Positions 44,907-52,757 of a stretch of 64,000 nucleotides of DNA are shown piece by piece (the stretch's first letter is position 1; each line of letters starts with the position of its first letter). Position numbers and translations under genes: made by a program. This DNA is from Chloroflexia bacterium SDU3-3 (lineage in GTDB: Bacteria; Chloroflexota; Chloroflexia; Chloroflexales; Roseiflexaceae): the NCBI GenBank assembly GCA_009268125.1, contig WBOU01000007.1, forward strand, positions 124,001 to 188,000, written 5' to 3'. The notes below the pieces were generated by a model, which saw only the letters and a program-made list of their open reading frames with translations, ran no database searches and had not been told where the DNA came from.

Positions 44907-45617
44907 CTAGAGGTCGCTGATCGGGCCGACATCCTCGCCAAGCACGGCAGCTAGGTCGGCCTTGGCCTTGGTGATCACCTCGCGCAGCTTGCGGATCTTC
45001 TCCTGATCGTGCTTGGCGTCGCGTAGGGCCGCGCCGAACAGGTGGCGCAGGCTGCGCAGCTCGTGCCAGAGCGCGCGGTGCTCGGCGTGGGCGGCGGCGT
45101 AGGCCTCGCGCAGGTGCTCCACCGGGGGCCGCCCGCCGAAGGGGCCGAAGCCGCCGGGGAACTCGGGCTTGTTCTCCTCTAAAAAGCTGAGGCCCTGCTC
45201 GGTGATCTGGTAGACCTTTTTGGCGTCGCTCTCGGTGATGGTGACGAAGCCGCGGTCCTCCAGCATCTGCAGCGTGGGGTAGACCGACCCGGCGCTGGGC
45301 GAGTAGAGGCCGCCGGTGCGCTCCTCCAGCGCCTTCATCATCTCGTAGCCGTGCATGGGCCGCTCTTTCAGCAGCTCCAGCAGGGCGAACTTGAGATCGC
45401 CGCGCCCGAAGAAGCGCCGCCCTGGGCCTTCGCCCTCGCCGCCGAACGGGCCGCCGCCAAAGGGGCCGCCGCCGCCGAACGGGCCGCGCGGCGGGCGGTT
45501 GCCGCGCATGTGGTGGTGCATATGGTGCATGTGGTGGTGGGCCTCGCGCAGGTGCTCGCGCAGGCGCGGCCAGTCCTCTTCATGGCCAGCGAAGCCATAG
45601 GCGAATCGTCGAAACAT
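44907..45617 (-). CDS. PadR-family transcriptional regulator with a His/Gly-rich N-terminal extension
   Basis: A 236-residue regulator. The winged helix is at about residues 75-150: DLKFALLELLKERPMHGYEMMKALEERTGG, SAGSVYPTLQMLEDRGFVTI, YQITEQGL, the PadR signature. A C-terminal helical dimerisation region follows. The first 70 residues are unusual: HHHMHHMHHHMRGNR, then FGGGGPFGGGPFGGEGEG repeats. The His cluster could bind metal ions. The ATG after AGGCAG is used. Its promoter carries two copies of a 10-bp palindrome, so it probably represses itself. No drug-efflux gene is adjacent. Confidence 0.88.
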   Translation of the reverse strand: MFRRFAYGFAGHEEDWPRLREHLREAHHHMHHMHHHMRGNRPPRGPFGGGGPFGGGPFGGEGEGPGRRFFGRGDLKFALLELLKERPMHGYEMMKALEERTGGLYSPSAGSVYPTLQMLEDRGFVTITESDAKKVYQITEQGLSFLEENKPEFPGGFGPFGGRPPVEHLREAYAAAHAEHRALWHELRSLRHLFGAALRDAKHDQEKIRKLREVITKAKADLAAVLGEDVGPISDL

Positions 45618-45640
45618 AGTGTGCTGCCTTTCGTCTATTT

Positions 45641-45694
45641 CGATATATCGGTAAGTGATGTCGCTAGTATAACGATATATCGAAAACATGTCAA
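45641..45694 (-). promoter_or_regulatory. PadR gene promoter with two CGATATATCG operators
   Basis: On the minus strand TTGACA (45689-45694) and TATACT (45666-45671) are 17 bases apart. CGATATATCG occurs at 45673-45682, wholly in the spacer, and at 45641-45650 in the leader. The copies are 32 bases apart, about three helical turns, so a dimer pair could bind one face. Confidence 0.75.
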
Positions 45695-45734
45695 GAGGCA
45701 ATTTCGATAGAGCTGTTTGTGATTCTGCGGACGC

Positions 45735-45764
45735 AAAAAAGCCTGCGGGGCAACCCCGCAGGCT
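45735..45764 (-). terminator. Terminator of the peroxiredoxin-like operon
   Basis: AGCCTGCGGGG (45740-45750) pairs with CCCCGCAGGCT (45754-45764), CAA loop, followed on the minus strand by six T. Confidence 0.92.
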
Positions 45765-45777
45765 GTGGATATGCCGC

Positions 45778-46320
45778 CTAGCCCAGGGCGGCCAGGTACT
45801 GCTCGGTGGTGGGGTAGCGGTCGATCGGGTGGGCCAGGTGGTGCATGCGGATCAGGCCCGCGCGGTCGATCACCACGCTGCCGCCCAGCTGGCGGATGTT
45901 GGCCCGCAGGCCGATGGATGGGATGAAGCCCTTGGGGATGAGCTGCAGCTGCTTGGCCAGCACGTTCAGATTGAGGACATCGCCAAACGTGCCCTCGTAC
46001 ATACCAAACGCCTGGTAGACCGCGCGCGGCATGTCGTAGTACATCGGGAAGGGCACCAGCTGGGTCTGGCGCACAAAGCTGGTGCTCACCGGGTCGGCGA
46101 AGGTGATGGCGGCCACCTGCAGGCCGCGCTGCTGGAACTGCGGGTAGGCATCCACCAGCTCGCGCAGGTGGGCGCGGCAGAGCGCGCATCCCAGGTGGCG
46201 CATGAAGTAGAGCAGCAGCGGCCCCTCGCGCCAGAGGCTGCCCAGCGCCACCTGGCTGTCATCCAGGCGGGTGAGCAGCACATCCGGCGCGGGGGTGGGG
46301 TCGGCGGGTGTTGTTTCCAT
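45778..46320 (-). CDS. Peroxiredoxin-like (AhpC/TSA, PRXL2-type) thioredoxin-fold protein
   Basis: A 180-residue soluble thioredoxin-fold protein. The active-site region reads YFMRHLGCALCRAHLREL, a CxxC motif at the start of a helix as in the AhpC/TSA_2 (PRXL2/SelL-like) group rather than in classical peroxiredoxins. VAAITFADP and the C-terminal GGSVVIDRAGLIRMHH strands fit the fold. Likely a disulfide reductase or peroxidase; the substrate is unknown. It is last in a minus-strand operon with an acetyltransferase (4-base gap) and a small membrane protein. Confidence 0.82.
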   Translation of the reverse strand: METTPADPTPAPDVLLTRLDDSQVALGSLWREGPLLLYFMRHLGCALCRAHLRELVDAYPQFQQRGLQVAAITFADPVSTSFVRQTQLVPFPMYYDMPRAVYQAFGMYEGTFGDVLNLNVLAKQLQLIPKGFIPSIGLRANIRQLGGSVVIDRAGLIRMHHLAHPIDRYPTTEQYLAALG

Positions 46321-46324
46321 GATG

Positions 46325-46798
46325 TTAGGCGTTCTCGACGAAATAGAGGAAGTTGGCCGCGCTCTCGCGCTCGACCCAGCCGTGCTTGGCGTAGAAGCCG
46401 CGCTGGTACGACTCGCGATCGCGCATGTTCAGCAGCCCCATGCGGGTGCAGCCGCGCGCCGCCGCCTCGGCCTTGGCCGCATCCAGCAGCTGCGCGCCTA
46501 GCCCCTGGCCGCGCTCGCTGGCGTGGATAAACAGCTCGGACACAAAGCCCTCGCCGCCCTTGAGGAACAGGCAGGGCATCCATGTAATAGCGACATACCC
46601 GACGATCTGGCTGCCGTGCTGGGCCACCAGCATGGTGTGGCGGTCGCTGCCCACCGCGTGCTGCAGCTGCTCGGCCACCTGGGTCAGTACGCTTTCCTCG
46701 GGGGCCTCGGCCAGGCGGGTGAAGCCCTCGATGCTACGCAGCAGCGCGGCCAGCCCGCCTGCGTCGTCGATCTGGGCGGGGCGGATGGTGAGTGACAT
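46325..46798 (-). CDS. GNAT-family N-acetyltransferase
   Basis: A 157-residue single-domain acetyltransferase. It starts LTIRPAQIDDAGGLAALL and has the acetyl-CoA loop ERGQGLGAQLLDAAKAEAAARG (Q/RxxGxG/A) near residue 95, then a helix and the GFYAKHGWVERESAANF end, typical of the fold. The acceptor substrate cannot be deduced. Gene order with the PRXL2-like protein and the small membrane protein suggests an operon, but no shared role is evident. Confidence 0.85.
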   Translation of the reverse strand: MSLTIRPAQIDDAGGLAALLRSIEGFTRLAEAPEESVLTQVAEQLQHAVGSDRHTMLVAQHGSQIVGYVAITWMPCLFLKGGEGFVSELFIHASERGQGLGAQLLDAAKAEAAARGCTRMGLLNMRDRESYQRGFYAKHGWVERESAANFLYFVENA

Positions 46799-46813
46799 AC
46801 ATCTACAATCTTG

Positions 46814-46990
46814 CTAGAGCTGTGGGTGGTCGTGGGTGCCTATGCCTGCGGCGCAGAAAAACAGGCCGAGGATGAGGGAGAAGATCGCCAGCGGCAACCA
46901 ACCGCGCACGCTTAAGAGTACTCCTAGGAAGAGTAGCACAATTCCAAAGAGCAGCAAGCCAATAGTCCCGCTGTGGATCTTGATCCGCAT
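46814..46990 (-). CDS. Small two-helix membrane protein
   Basis: A 58-residue protein with two hydrophobic segments (residues about 9-27, IGLLLFGIVLLFLGVLLSV, and about 31-49). Function unknown. GGGGAGGT lies 6 bases before the ATG at 46990, strongly supporting this start over the longer frame. First gene of a likely three-gene operon; 15 bases separate its stop from the acetyltransferase start. Confidence 0.72.
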   Translation of the reverse strand: MRIKIHSGTIGLLLFGIVLLFLGVLLSVRGWLPLAIFSLILGLFFCAAGIGTHDHPQL

Positions 46991-47100
46991 GATCGTACCT
47001 CCCCGCTGTACAATCTCTAGCTGCGCTATGGGCAACATCTATGCCGCAAATCCAGAGGTGGATATGGGCAGCCCAACCAGGATGCCGGATTGCCGCGTGC

Positions 47101-47106
47101 TATAAT
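47101..47106 (+). promoter_or_regulatory. Candidate -10 box of the P5C dehydrogenase gene
   Basis: Perfect TATAAT, 44 bases before the ATG. The -35 at the right distance is poor. Confidence 0.5.
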
Positions 47107-47150
47107 GGCTAGCGCCTACAACGGGCAAAACGATGCAAGGAGCGGGCGTG

Positions 47151-48698
47151 ATGACAACTCCATTTACCAACGAGCCGTTTACCAATTTTAGCGAGCCAGC
47201 CAACGCCGAGGCCATGCGCCAGGCGCTGGGCCGCGTGGCCGCCCAGCTAGGGAAGACCTACCCGCTGGTGATCGGCGGCGCGCATGTCGCCACCGAGTCG
47301 CACCTGCCGTCATACAACCCCGCCCGCAAGGTGCAGGTGGTGGGCTACGCCGCCAGCGGCCAGCGCCAGCATGCCGAGGCCGCGCTGGATGCCGCCGGGG
47401 CCGCCTTCGCCACCTGGCGCAAGGTGCCCGCCGCCGAGCGCGCCAGCTACCTGCTGCGCGCCGCCGAGCTGATGCGCGAGCGCAAGTTCGACTTCTGCGC
47501 CTGGCTGGTGTACGAATCCAGCAAGACCTGGGTGGAGGCCGACGCCGATGTGGCCGAGGCGATCGACTTCCTGATCTACTACGCCCAGGAGATCGCGCGC
47601 TTCTCCGGCCCGCAGCCGGTGCACTCGCTGCCCGGCGAGCAGGACGAGTTCGTCTACATCCCGCTGGGCGTGGGCGTGGTCATCCCGCCGTGGAACTTCC
47701 CGCTGGCGATCGCGGTGGGTACCACGGTGGCCCCGGTGGTGGCGGGCAACACCGTGGTGCTCAAGCCCTCGCCGCGCACGCCGGTGATCGCCTACAAGTT
47801 CGTAGAGCTGCTGGAGGAGGTGGGCCTGCCCGCCGGGGTGGTGAACCTGCTGACCGGCGCGGACGCCGAGCTGGGCGACTACCTGGTGGATAGCGCCAAG
47901 ACCCGCTTTATCTCGTTCACTGGCTCAAAGGAGACCGGCCTGCGCATCTTCGAGCGCGCCTCCAAGCGGCAGCCCGGCCAGAACTGGCTGAAGCGCACCG
48001 TGCTGGAGATGGGCGGCAAAGATACGCTGATCGTGGATGAGACCGCCGACCTAGATGCGGCGGCTCAGGCGGTGGTGGCCTCGGCCTTCGGCTTCCAGGG
48101 CCAGAAGTGCTCGGCCTGCTCGCGCGTGGTGGCGGTGGATGCGATCTACGACGCGCTGCTGGAGAAAAGCGTGGCCAAGGCCAGCGCCCTGACCATCGGC
48201 GACCCCGCCGAGCAGGCCACCAACATCAGCGCGGTGATCGACGAGCGCTCGGTCGAGAAGATCCAGCACTACCTGGCCATCGGCAGGGGCGAGGGGCGGC
48301 TGGTGCTGGGCGGCGAGGTGGATGACGCCCAGGGCTTCTTCGTGCAGCCCACGATCTTCGCCGATATCGCGCCCGATGCCCGCCTGTCGCAGGAGGAGAT
48401 CTTCGGCCCGGTGACGGCCTTCATCCGCGCCAAGGATTTCGCCGAGGCGCTGGAGATCGCCAACAACACCGAGTTTGCGCTCACCGGCGGCCTGTTCAGC
48501 GCCGACCCAGCCCGCATCCAGCAGGCCCGCGAGGATTTCAACGTGGGGAACCTGTACTTCAACCGCAAGATCACCGGCGCGATGGTGGGCGCGCACCCCT
48601 TCGGCGGCTTCAACATGTCGGGCACCGACTCGAAGGCGGGCGGCCCCGACTATCTGCTGCAGTTCCTCCAGGGCAAGAGCATCGCTACCAAGCTCTAG
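47151..48698 (+). CDS. rocA: L-glutamate gamma-semialdehyde (1-pyrroline-5-carboxylate) dehydrogenase
   Basis: Oxidises glutamate semialdehyde to glutamate with NAD in proline and arginine catabolism. The 515-residue protein equals Bacillus RocA in length. Signatures: [41 protein letters not shown], the general-base Glu in [13 protein letters not shown], the catalytic Cys in [13 protein letters not shown], and [13 protein letters not shown]. The FQGQKCSA sequence and the C-terminal [23 protein letters not shown] region are characteristic of P5C dehydrogenases among aldehyde dehydrogenases. AAGGAG lies 8 bases before the ATG. No proline dehydrogenase gene is adjacent. Confidence 0.93.
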   Translation: MTTPFTNEPFTNFSEPANAEAMRQALGRVAAQLGKTYPLVIGGAHVATESHLPSYNPARKVQVVGYAASGQRQHAEAALDAAGAAFATWRKVPAAERASYLLRAAELMRERKFDFCAWLVYESSKTWVEADADVAEAIDFLIYYAQEIARFSGPQPVHSLPGEQDEFVYIPLGVGVVIPPWNFPLAIAVGTTVAPVVAGNTVVLKPSPRTPVIAYKFVELLEEVGLPAGVVNLLTGADAELGDYLVDSAKTRFISFTGSKETGLRIFERASKRQPGQNWLKRTVLEMGGKDTLIVDETADLDAAAQAVVASAFGFQGQKCSACSRVVAVDAIYDALLEKSVAKASALTIGDPAEQATNISAVIDERSVEKIQHYLAIGRGEGRLVLGGEVDDAQGFFVQPTIFADIAPDARLSQEEIFGPVTAFIRAKDFAEALEIANNTEFALTGGLFSADPARIQQAREDFNVGNLYFNRKITGAMVGAHPFGGFNMSGTDSKAGGPDYLLQFLQGKSIATKL

Positions 48699-48728
48699 CT
48701 CGTCCCTCTTCCCATAGTTCTATTTTTG

Positions 48729-48759
48729 CACCGAGCGCTGGCACGACCAGCGCTCGGTG
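48729..48759 (+). terminator. Hairpin between rocA and the carboxypeptidase gene
   Basis: A 13-bp perfect inverted repeat (48729-48741 with 48747-48759) just before the ribosome site of the next gene. The T run lies before rather than after the stem, so on the plus strand it may be a partial terminator or mRNA-stability element. Confidence 0.55.
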
Positions 48760-48775
48760 TGCCAAAGGAGTGTGT

Positions 48776-50281
48776 ATGGAGCCGAAACTTCAGGAGCTTC
48801 GACGGCGTCTTGGCGAGGTGGCCGATCTGCAGAACGCCGCCGCCGTGCTGAACTGGGACCAGGCCACCTATATGCCGCCCGGCGGTGCCGAGGCCCGTGG
48901 CCGCCAGATCTCGCTGCTGGCCCAGCTGGCCCACGAGCGCCTGACCGACGAGCAGCTGGGCACCCTGCTGGAAGAGCTGGCCCCCTACGCGGCCAGCCTG
49001 CCCGGCGATGCCGACGACCGCCGCCTGATCGAGGTGGCCAAGCGCAACTTTGACCGTGCGGTGCAGGTGCCCTCGTCGTTCGTGGCCGAGTTCTCTAGCC
49101 ACTCGGCGGCGCTGTACGACACCTGGACCCGCGCCCGCCCGGCCAACGACTTCTCGATGGTGCGGGCCGGGCTAGAGAAGACGCTGGAGCTGAGCCGCCG
49201 CTACGCCAGCTTCTTCCCCGGCTACGAGCATATCGCCGACCCGCTGATCGACCTGTCCGACTATGGTATGAAGGCCTCCAGCGTGCGCGCTACCTTCGCC
49301 GACCTGCGCGCCCAGCTGGTGCCGATCGTGCAGGCCATCACGGCCCAGCCGCCCGCCGACGAGTCGTGCACGCTGCAGTTCTTCCCCGAGGCCCAGCAGC
49401 TGGCCTTCGGCGAGCAGGTCATCCGCGCCTACGGCTACGACTTCGAGCGCGGGCGGCAGGACAAGACCCACCACCCGTTTATGACCAGCTTCTCGATCGG
49501 CGATATCCGCATCACCACCCGCGTGCAGGAGCGCGACCTGCGCGACGCGCTGTTCTCGACCCTGCACGAGGCTGGCCACGCCATGTACGAGCAGGGCATC
49601 AACCCGGCCTACGAGGCCAGCCCGCTGGCGGGCGGCGCGTCCTCGGGCGTGCACGAGAGCCAGTCGCGGCTGTGGGAGAACCTGGTGGGCCGCAGCCGCG
49701 CCTTCTGGGTCTACTGGTACCCGCGCCTGCAGGCGGTGTTCCCCGAGCAGCTGGGCGGCGTGTCGCTGGAGACCTTCTACCGCGCGGTGAACAAGGTCGA
49801 GCGCTCGCTCATCCGCACCGACGCCGACGAGGTGACCTACAACCTGCACGTGATGATGCGCTTCGACTTCGAGCTGCAGCTGCTGGAGGGCAAGCTGTCG
49901 GTGAGGGATCTGCCCGAAGCCTGGCGCGAGCGCTTCAAGGCCGACATCGGCATCCCTGTGCCGGATGACCGCATGGGCGTGCTGCAGGATGTCCACTGGT
50001 ATGGCGGCTACATCGGCGGCGTGTTCCAGGGCTACACGCTGGGCAACATCCTCAGCGCGCAGTTCTACGAGGCCGCGCGCGCCGCCCACCCCGAGATCGA
50101 CACGCAGATGGAGGCCGGATCGTATCAGGCGCTGCACGGCTGGCTGAAGGACAACATCTACCAGCACGGCGCGAAGTATACCGCCGCCGAGCTGGTGCAG
50201 CGCGTCACCGGCGGACCGCTGAGCATCGACCCATACATCCGCTACCTGCGCGGCAAGTATGGCGAGATCTACGAGCTGTAG
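48776..50281 (+). CDS. M32-family carboxypeptidase (carboxypeptidase Taq)
   Basis: A zinc carboxypeptidase that trims residues from peptide C-termini in the cytoplasm. The 501-residue all-helical protein has the HExxH metal motif in TLHEAGHAMYEQG near residue 265, the third ligand Glu in GVHESQSRLWENLVGRS, and family sequences LNWDQATYMPPGGAEARGRQ at the start, DVHWYGGYIGGVFQGYTLGNI and the ending IDPYIRYLRGKYGEIY. Length and motifs match Thermus carboxypeptidase Taq. AAAGGAG precedes the ATG by 5 bases. The RimJ-like gene begins 3 bases after its stop. Confidence 0.95.
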   Translation: MEPKLQELRRRLGEVADLQNAAAVLNWDQATYMPPGGAEARGRQISLLAQLAHERLTDEQLGTLLEELAPYAASLPGDADDRRLIEVAKRNFDRAVQVPSSFVAEFSSHSAALYDTWTRARPANDFSMVRAGLEKTLELSRRYASFFPGYEHIADPLIDLSDYGMKASSVRATFADLRAQLVPIVQAITAQPPADESCTLQFFPEAQQLAFGEQVIRAYGYDFERGRQDKTHHPFMTSFSIGDIRITTRVQERDLRDALFSTLHEAGHAMYEQGINPAYEASPLAGGASSGVHESQSRLWENLVGRSRAFWVYWYPRLQAVFPEQLGGVSLETFYRAVNKVERSLIRTDADEVTYNLHVMMRFDFELQLLEGKLSVRDLPEAWRERFKADIGIPVPDDRMGVLQDVHWYGGYIGGVFQGYTLGNILSAQFYEAARAAHPEIDTQMEAGSYQALHGWLKDNIYQHGAKYTAAELVQRVTGGPLSIDPYIRYLRGKYGEIYEL

Positions 50282-50283
50282 CC

Positions 50284-50847
50284 ATGTCCATCCTTCCTAC
50301 CATCCAGACCGAGCGACTGACCCTGGCCGCGCTCGACCCTAGCTACGCCGAGCCAGTGGCCGATTTCCTGGCCCGCAACCGCAGCTTTCTGGCACCGTGG
50401 AGCCCGGTACTGGAAGATGCCTACTTCACGGCAGCGTGGCAGGCCAAGCGCCTTGAGTCCGATCTAGCCGAGCTGCAGGCGGGCCGCTCGGTGCGCTTCT
50501 GGATGTTCCTGCGCGAGGATGCCGCGCTGGCCCGCGTGGTCGGCAGCATCGCGCTCTCGAACATCATCCGGGGCGCGTTCCACGGCTGCCACCTGGGCTA
50601 CATGATCGACGAGCACGTGGGCGGCGGCGGCCTGATGACCGAGGGCGTGCGGGCAGTGTGCAAGTATGGCCTAGAGGAGATGGGCCTGCACCGCATCGAG
50701 GCCAACATCATGCCGCACAACATCCGCTCGATCCGCGTGGCCGAGAAGTCGGGCTTCACCCAGGAGGGCCTCGCGCCGCGCTACCTGCGCATCAATGGCC
50801 AGTGGTCCGACCACTATCGCTACGCCCTGATCGGCAGCGACGACTAG
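50284..50847 (+). CDS. RimJ-like ribosomal-protein-alanine N-acetyltransferase
   Basis: A 187-residue GNAT enzyme of the RimJ/RimL group, which acetylates protein N-termini such as ribosomal protein S5. It shows TERLTLAALDP at the N-terminus, VVGSIALSNIIRGAFHGCHLGYMID, the acetyl-CoA region HVGGGGLMTEGVRAVCKYGLEE, LHRIEANIMPHNIRSIRVAEKSGF, and the closing LRINGQWSDHYRYALI; the second and last are characteristic of RimJ. It is translationally coupled to the carboxypeptidase gene and is followed by a terminator. Confidence 0.88.
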   Translation: MSILPTIQTERLTLAALDPSYAEPVADFLARNRSFLAPWSPVLEDAYFTAAWQAKRLESDLAELQAGRSVRFWMFLREDAALARVVGSIALSNIIRGAFHGCHLGYMIDEHVGGGGLMTEGVRAVCKYGLEEMGLHRIEANIMPHNIRSIRVAEKSGFTQEGLAPRYLRINGQWSDHYRYALIGSDD

Positions 50848-50857
50848 CTTTTTTTGG

Positions 50858-50901
50858 AAAAGCCGCCTCTCTGGCATCTAGGTGCCGAGGGGCGGCTTTT
50901 T
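50858..50901 (+). terminator. Terminator of the carboxypeptidase-rimJ operon
   Basis: AAAAGCCGCCTCT (50858-50870) pairs with AGGGGCGGCTTTT (50888-50900) with an inner GGCAT/GTGCC stem, ending in five T. Confidence 0.92.
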
Positions 50902-50915
50902 ATGTGGTGAAATGC

Positions 50916-51083
50916 CAGACGACGGGTGTAGCGGGGCAGACGACGGGTGTAGCGAGCCAGACGACGGGTGTAGCGAGCCAGACGACGGGTGTAGCGAGCC
51001 AGACGACAGGTGTAGCGAGCCAGACGACGGGTGTAGCGAGCCAGACGACGGGTGTAGCGAGCCAGACGACGGGTGTAGCGAGC
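50916..51083. repeat. Tandem array of eight 21-bp units
   Basis: Eight directly abutting units of the form CAGACGACGGGTGTAGCGAGC; the first ends GGGG and the fifth has ACAGG. A shortened ninth follows (CAGACAACCAGACA). The sequence is unrelated to the array at 24110 but has the same period and the same place, right after an intrinsic terminator. Several frames are open through it on both strands, with no ribosome site. Apart from this array and the CCAAG fragment, 50902-51323 shows nothing but the leader of the lipoprotein gene. Confidence 0.92.
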
Positions 51084-51167
51084 CAGACAACCAGACATAA
51101 AAGCCAATGCATGGCGCGCTCGCGTGCCAGCGGATCGCCACGTCGCCCCTTTTGTGCCCCTTTAAAC

Positions 51168-51197
51168 CCCTTGGAGCCTTGAAGCCTTGGTGGTAAG
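51168..51197 (-). repeat. Fragment of the dispersed repeat (CCAAG block)
   Basis: Plus-strand CCCCTTGGAGCCTTGAAGC, then CTTGGTGGTAA: the reverse complement of a CCAAG block with the TTACCAC end. No CGAAG block accompanies it. Confidence 0.6.
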
Positions 51198-51323
51198 CAA
51201 GCGACCGCGAAAGAGACCTTTGCATCTCGTGCCAACATATGCTATGTTTAGGCACTGTGCAAAAAAGCACAATCTTTCGCAGCATAAAACAAATGATCTT
51301 GCACAGCACGAGGAGCAGTTCTG

Positions 51324-51560
51324 ATGCGTTGGAAAAACCTGGCGTATGCAGGTCTGGTGGCGCTGGCGGCGGCGGGCCTAGCCGCCTGTGATGGGACCGA
51401 GAACGACCGCACCCAGCCCACCGCCCCGGCGGGGTATGTCAGCCCATCGCTGCGGGGGCCAGAGTCGCACGGCGAGGCCGCCGAGGGCGGCGAGAAGCAC
51501 AGCGAGGGCGAGCCGACGACCTCGGAGGGCGAGCCTACCGCCACCGCCGAGGCACACTAG
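51324..51560 (+). CDS. Small lipoprotein
   Basis: A 78-residue protein with a signal peptide (KNLAYAGLVALAAAGLAAC) ending in the lipobox LAAC, so it is probably lipidated on Cys22 and anchored outside the membrane. The rest is polar and disordered, rich in Glu, Thr and Pro (SEGEPTTSEGEPT). Function unknown. GAGGAG lies 6-7 bases before the ATG. A strong hairpin follows the stop. Confidence 0.75.
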   Translation: MRWKNLAYAGLVALAAAGLAACDGTENDRTQPTAPAGYVSPSLRGPESHGEAAEGGEKHSEGEPTTSEGEPTATAEAH

Positions 51561-51565
51561 CAAGC

Positions 51566-51614
51566 GGCATAGCAAAGCGGCCAGGGCACCACGCCCTGGC
51601 CGCTTTGCTATGCC
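51566..51614. terminator. 22-bp perfect inverted repeat between convergent genes
   Basis: 51566-51587 pairs without mismatch with 51593-51614 around a 5-base loop. It separates the lipoprotein gene from the convergent permease gene and probably ends both transcripts. Confidence 0.85.
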
Positions 51615-51629
51615 CTAGTGGCGTGTGGC

Positions 51630-52757
51630 CTAGCCCTTGACCGAGCCAGCCATCAGGCCGCGCACAAAGTAGCGCTGCAGGCTGAAGAACAGGATCAGCG
51701 GCAGCAGCATGGACACGAACGCGCCCGCCGTCAGCAGGTGCCAGTCCTGCCCGCGCGAGCCGATCAGGCCCGCCAGCAGCATGGTGAGCACCTGCACATC
51801 CGGCTGCGCGCCGATGAAGATCAGCGACACCAGGTAGTCGTTCCAGACCCAGAGGAACTGGAAGATCGCGAACGACGCCAGGGCAGGCACCGAGAGCGGC
51901 AGCACCAGCCGCATAAAGGTGGTGAAGGGCGATGCGCCGTCGATGAACGCCGACTCCAGCACCTCGCGCGGCAGCTCGCTGATATAGTTGTAGAGCAGGT
52001 AGGTGGCCAGCGGCAGTCCGAAGCCGCTGTGGGCCAGCCAGACCGCCAGGTAGGTGCCGGTGATGTTCAGGCTCACGTAGTCGCGCAGGATGGGCACTAG
52101 CGCGATCTGCAGCGGCACCACCAGCAGCGCCACCACGATGGCGAACAAAATCTTGCGGCCAGGGAAGCGCATCCAGGCGAAGCCATAGGCTGCGAAGGCC
52201 GCGATCAGGATGGGGATGACCGTGGAGGGCACCGTCACCGCCACCGAGTTCAGCAGGGCGTTGCCGAAGTTGGTGCCCGCCTCGGGCCGCAGATTGCCGC
52301 TGCTGTCCGCCGTCTGGCCGGTGAGCACGCTCTGGTAATTCTCCAGCGTGAAGCGGGCGTTGGCGGTGATCTGGCTGCTCTGCACCGCCACCGTGCGCTG
52401 GCGGCGGCTCTCCCACTTCACAAACTGGCCGCTGGGCAGGGTGGTGCCGGCCTGCAGCTGCGCGTCGCTCACGGTCGCGCCGCCCAGCTCGGTCAGCACA
52501 ATCGGCTGGTCGAGCGGGGTATTCTCGCGATCCAGCTTGATCGTCTGGCTCGTCACCATCTCGGGGTGGGGCAGCACCGTCCACCAGCCGCTGCTATTGA
52601 TATCATCGCGTGCGCGGAACGACGAGACCAGCAGGCCGATGGTCGGGATAGTCCACAGCAGGCAGATCAGGGCGAGGGCGACATTGACAAACAGGCTGCC
52701 CAGCAGCTTGCTGCGGCGTGCGCTGCGGGCGCGGGGTCGAGAAACCATGGAACTCAT
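51630..52757 (-). CDS. aglG: Sugar ABC transporter permease, AglG/MalG-like
   Basis: A 375-residue inner-membrane permease with six helices. The ATPase-contacting EAA loop reads ESAFIDGASPFTTFMRLVLPL near residue 270. Between the first helix and the core, about residues 55-150, lies a large extracytoplasmic insertion (PHPEMVTSQTIKLDRENTPL... VKWESRRQRTVAV), characteristic of alpha-glucoside AglG permeases and absent from most MalG proteins. The start overlaps the stop of the other permease (ATGA), after GGAGG, so they are coupled. The substrate, probably alpha-glucosides such as trehalose, maltose or sucrose, is inferred from this insertion only. Confidence 0.85.
   Translation of the reverse strand: MSSMVSRPRARSARRSKLLGSLFVNVALALICLLWTIPTIGLLVSSFRARDDINSSGWWTVLPHPEMVTSQTIKLDRENTPLDQPIVLTELGGATVSDAQLQAGTTLPSGQFVKWESRRQRTVAVQSSQITANARFTLENYQSVLTGQTADSSGNLRPEAGTNFGNALLNSVAVTVPSTVIPILIAAFAAYGFAWMRFPGRKILFAIVVALLVVPLQIALVPILRDYVSLNITGTYLAVWLAHSGFGLPLATYLLYNYISELPREVLESAFIDGASPFTTFMRLVLPLSVPALASFAIFQFLWVWNDYLVSLIFIGAQPDVQVLTMLLAGLIGSRGQDWHLLTAGAFVSMLLPLILFFSLQRYFVRGLMAGSVKG

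Noticed and set aside
50844-51309. Repeat proteins read through the 50916 array.
   Set aside because: Several frames are open on both strands with equal claim, and none has translation signals.
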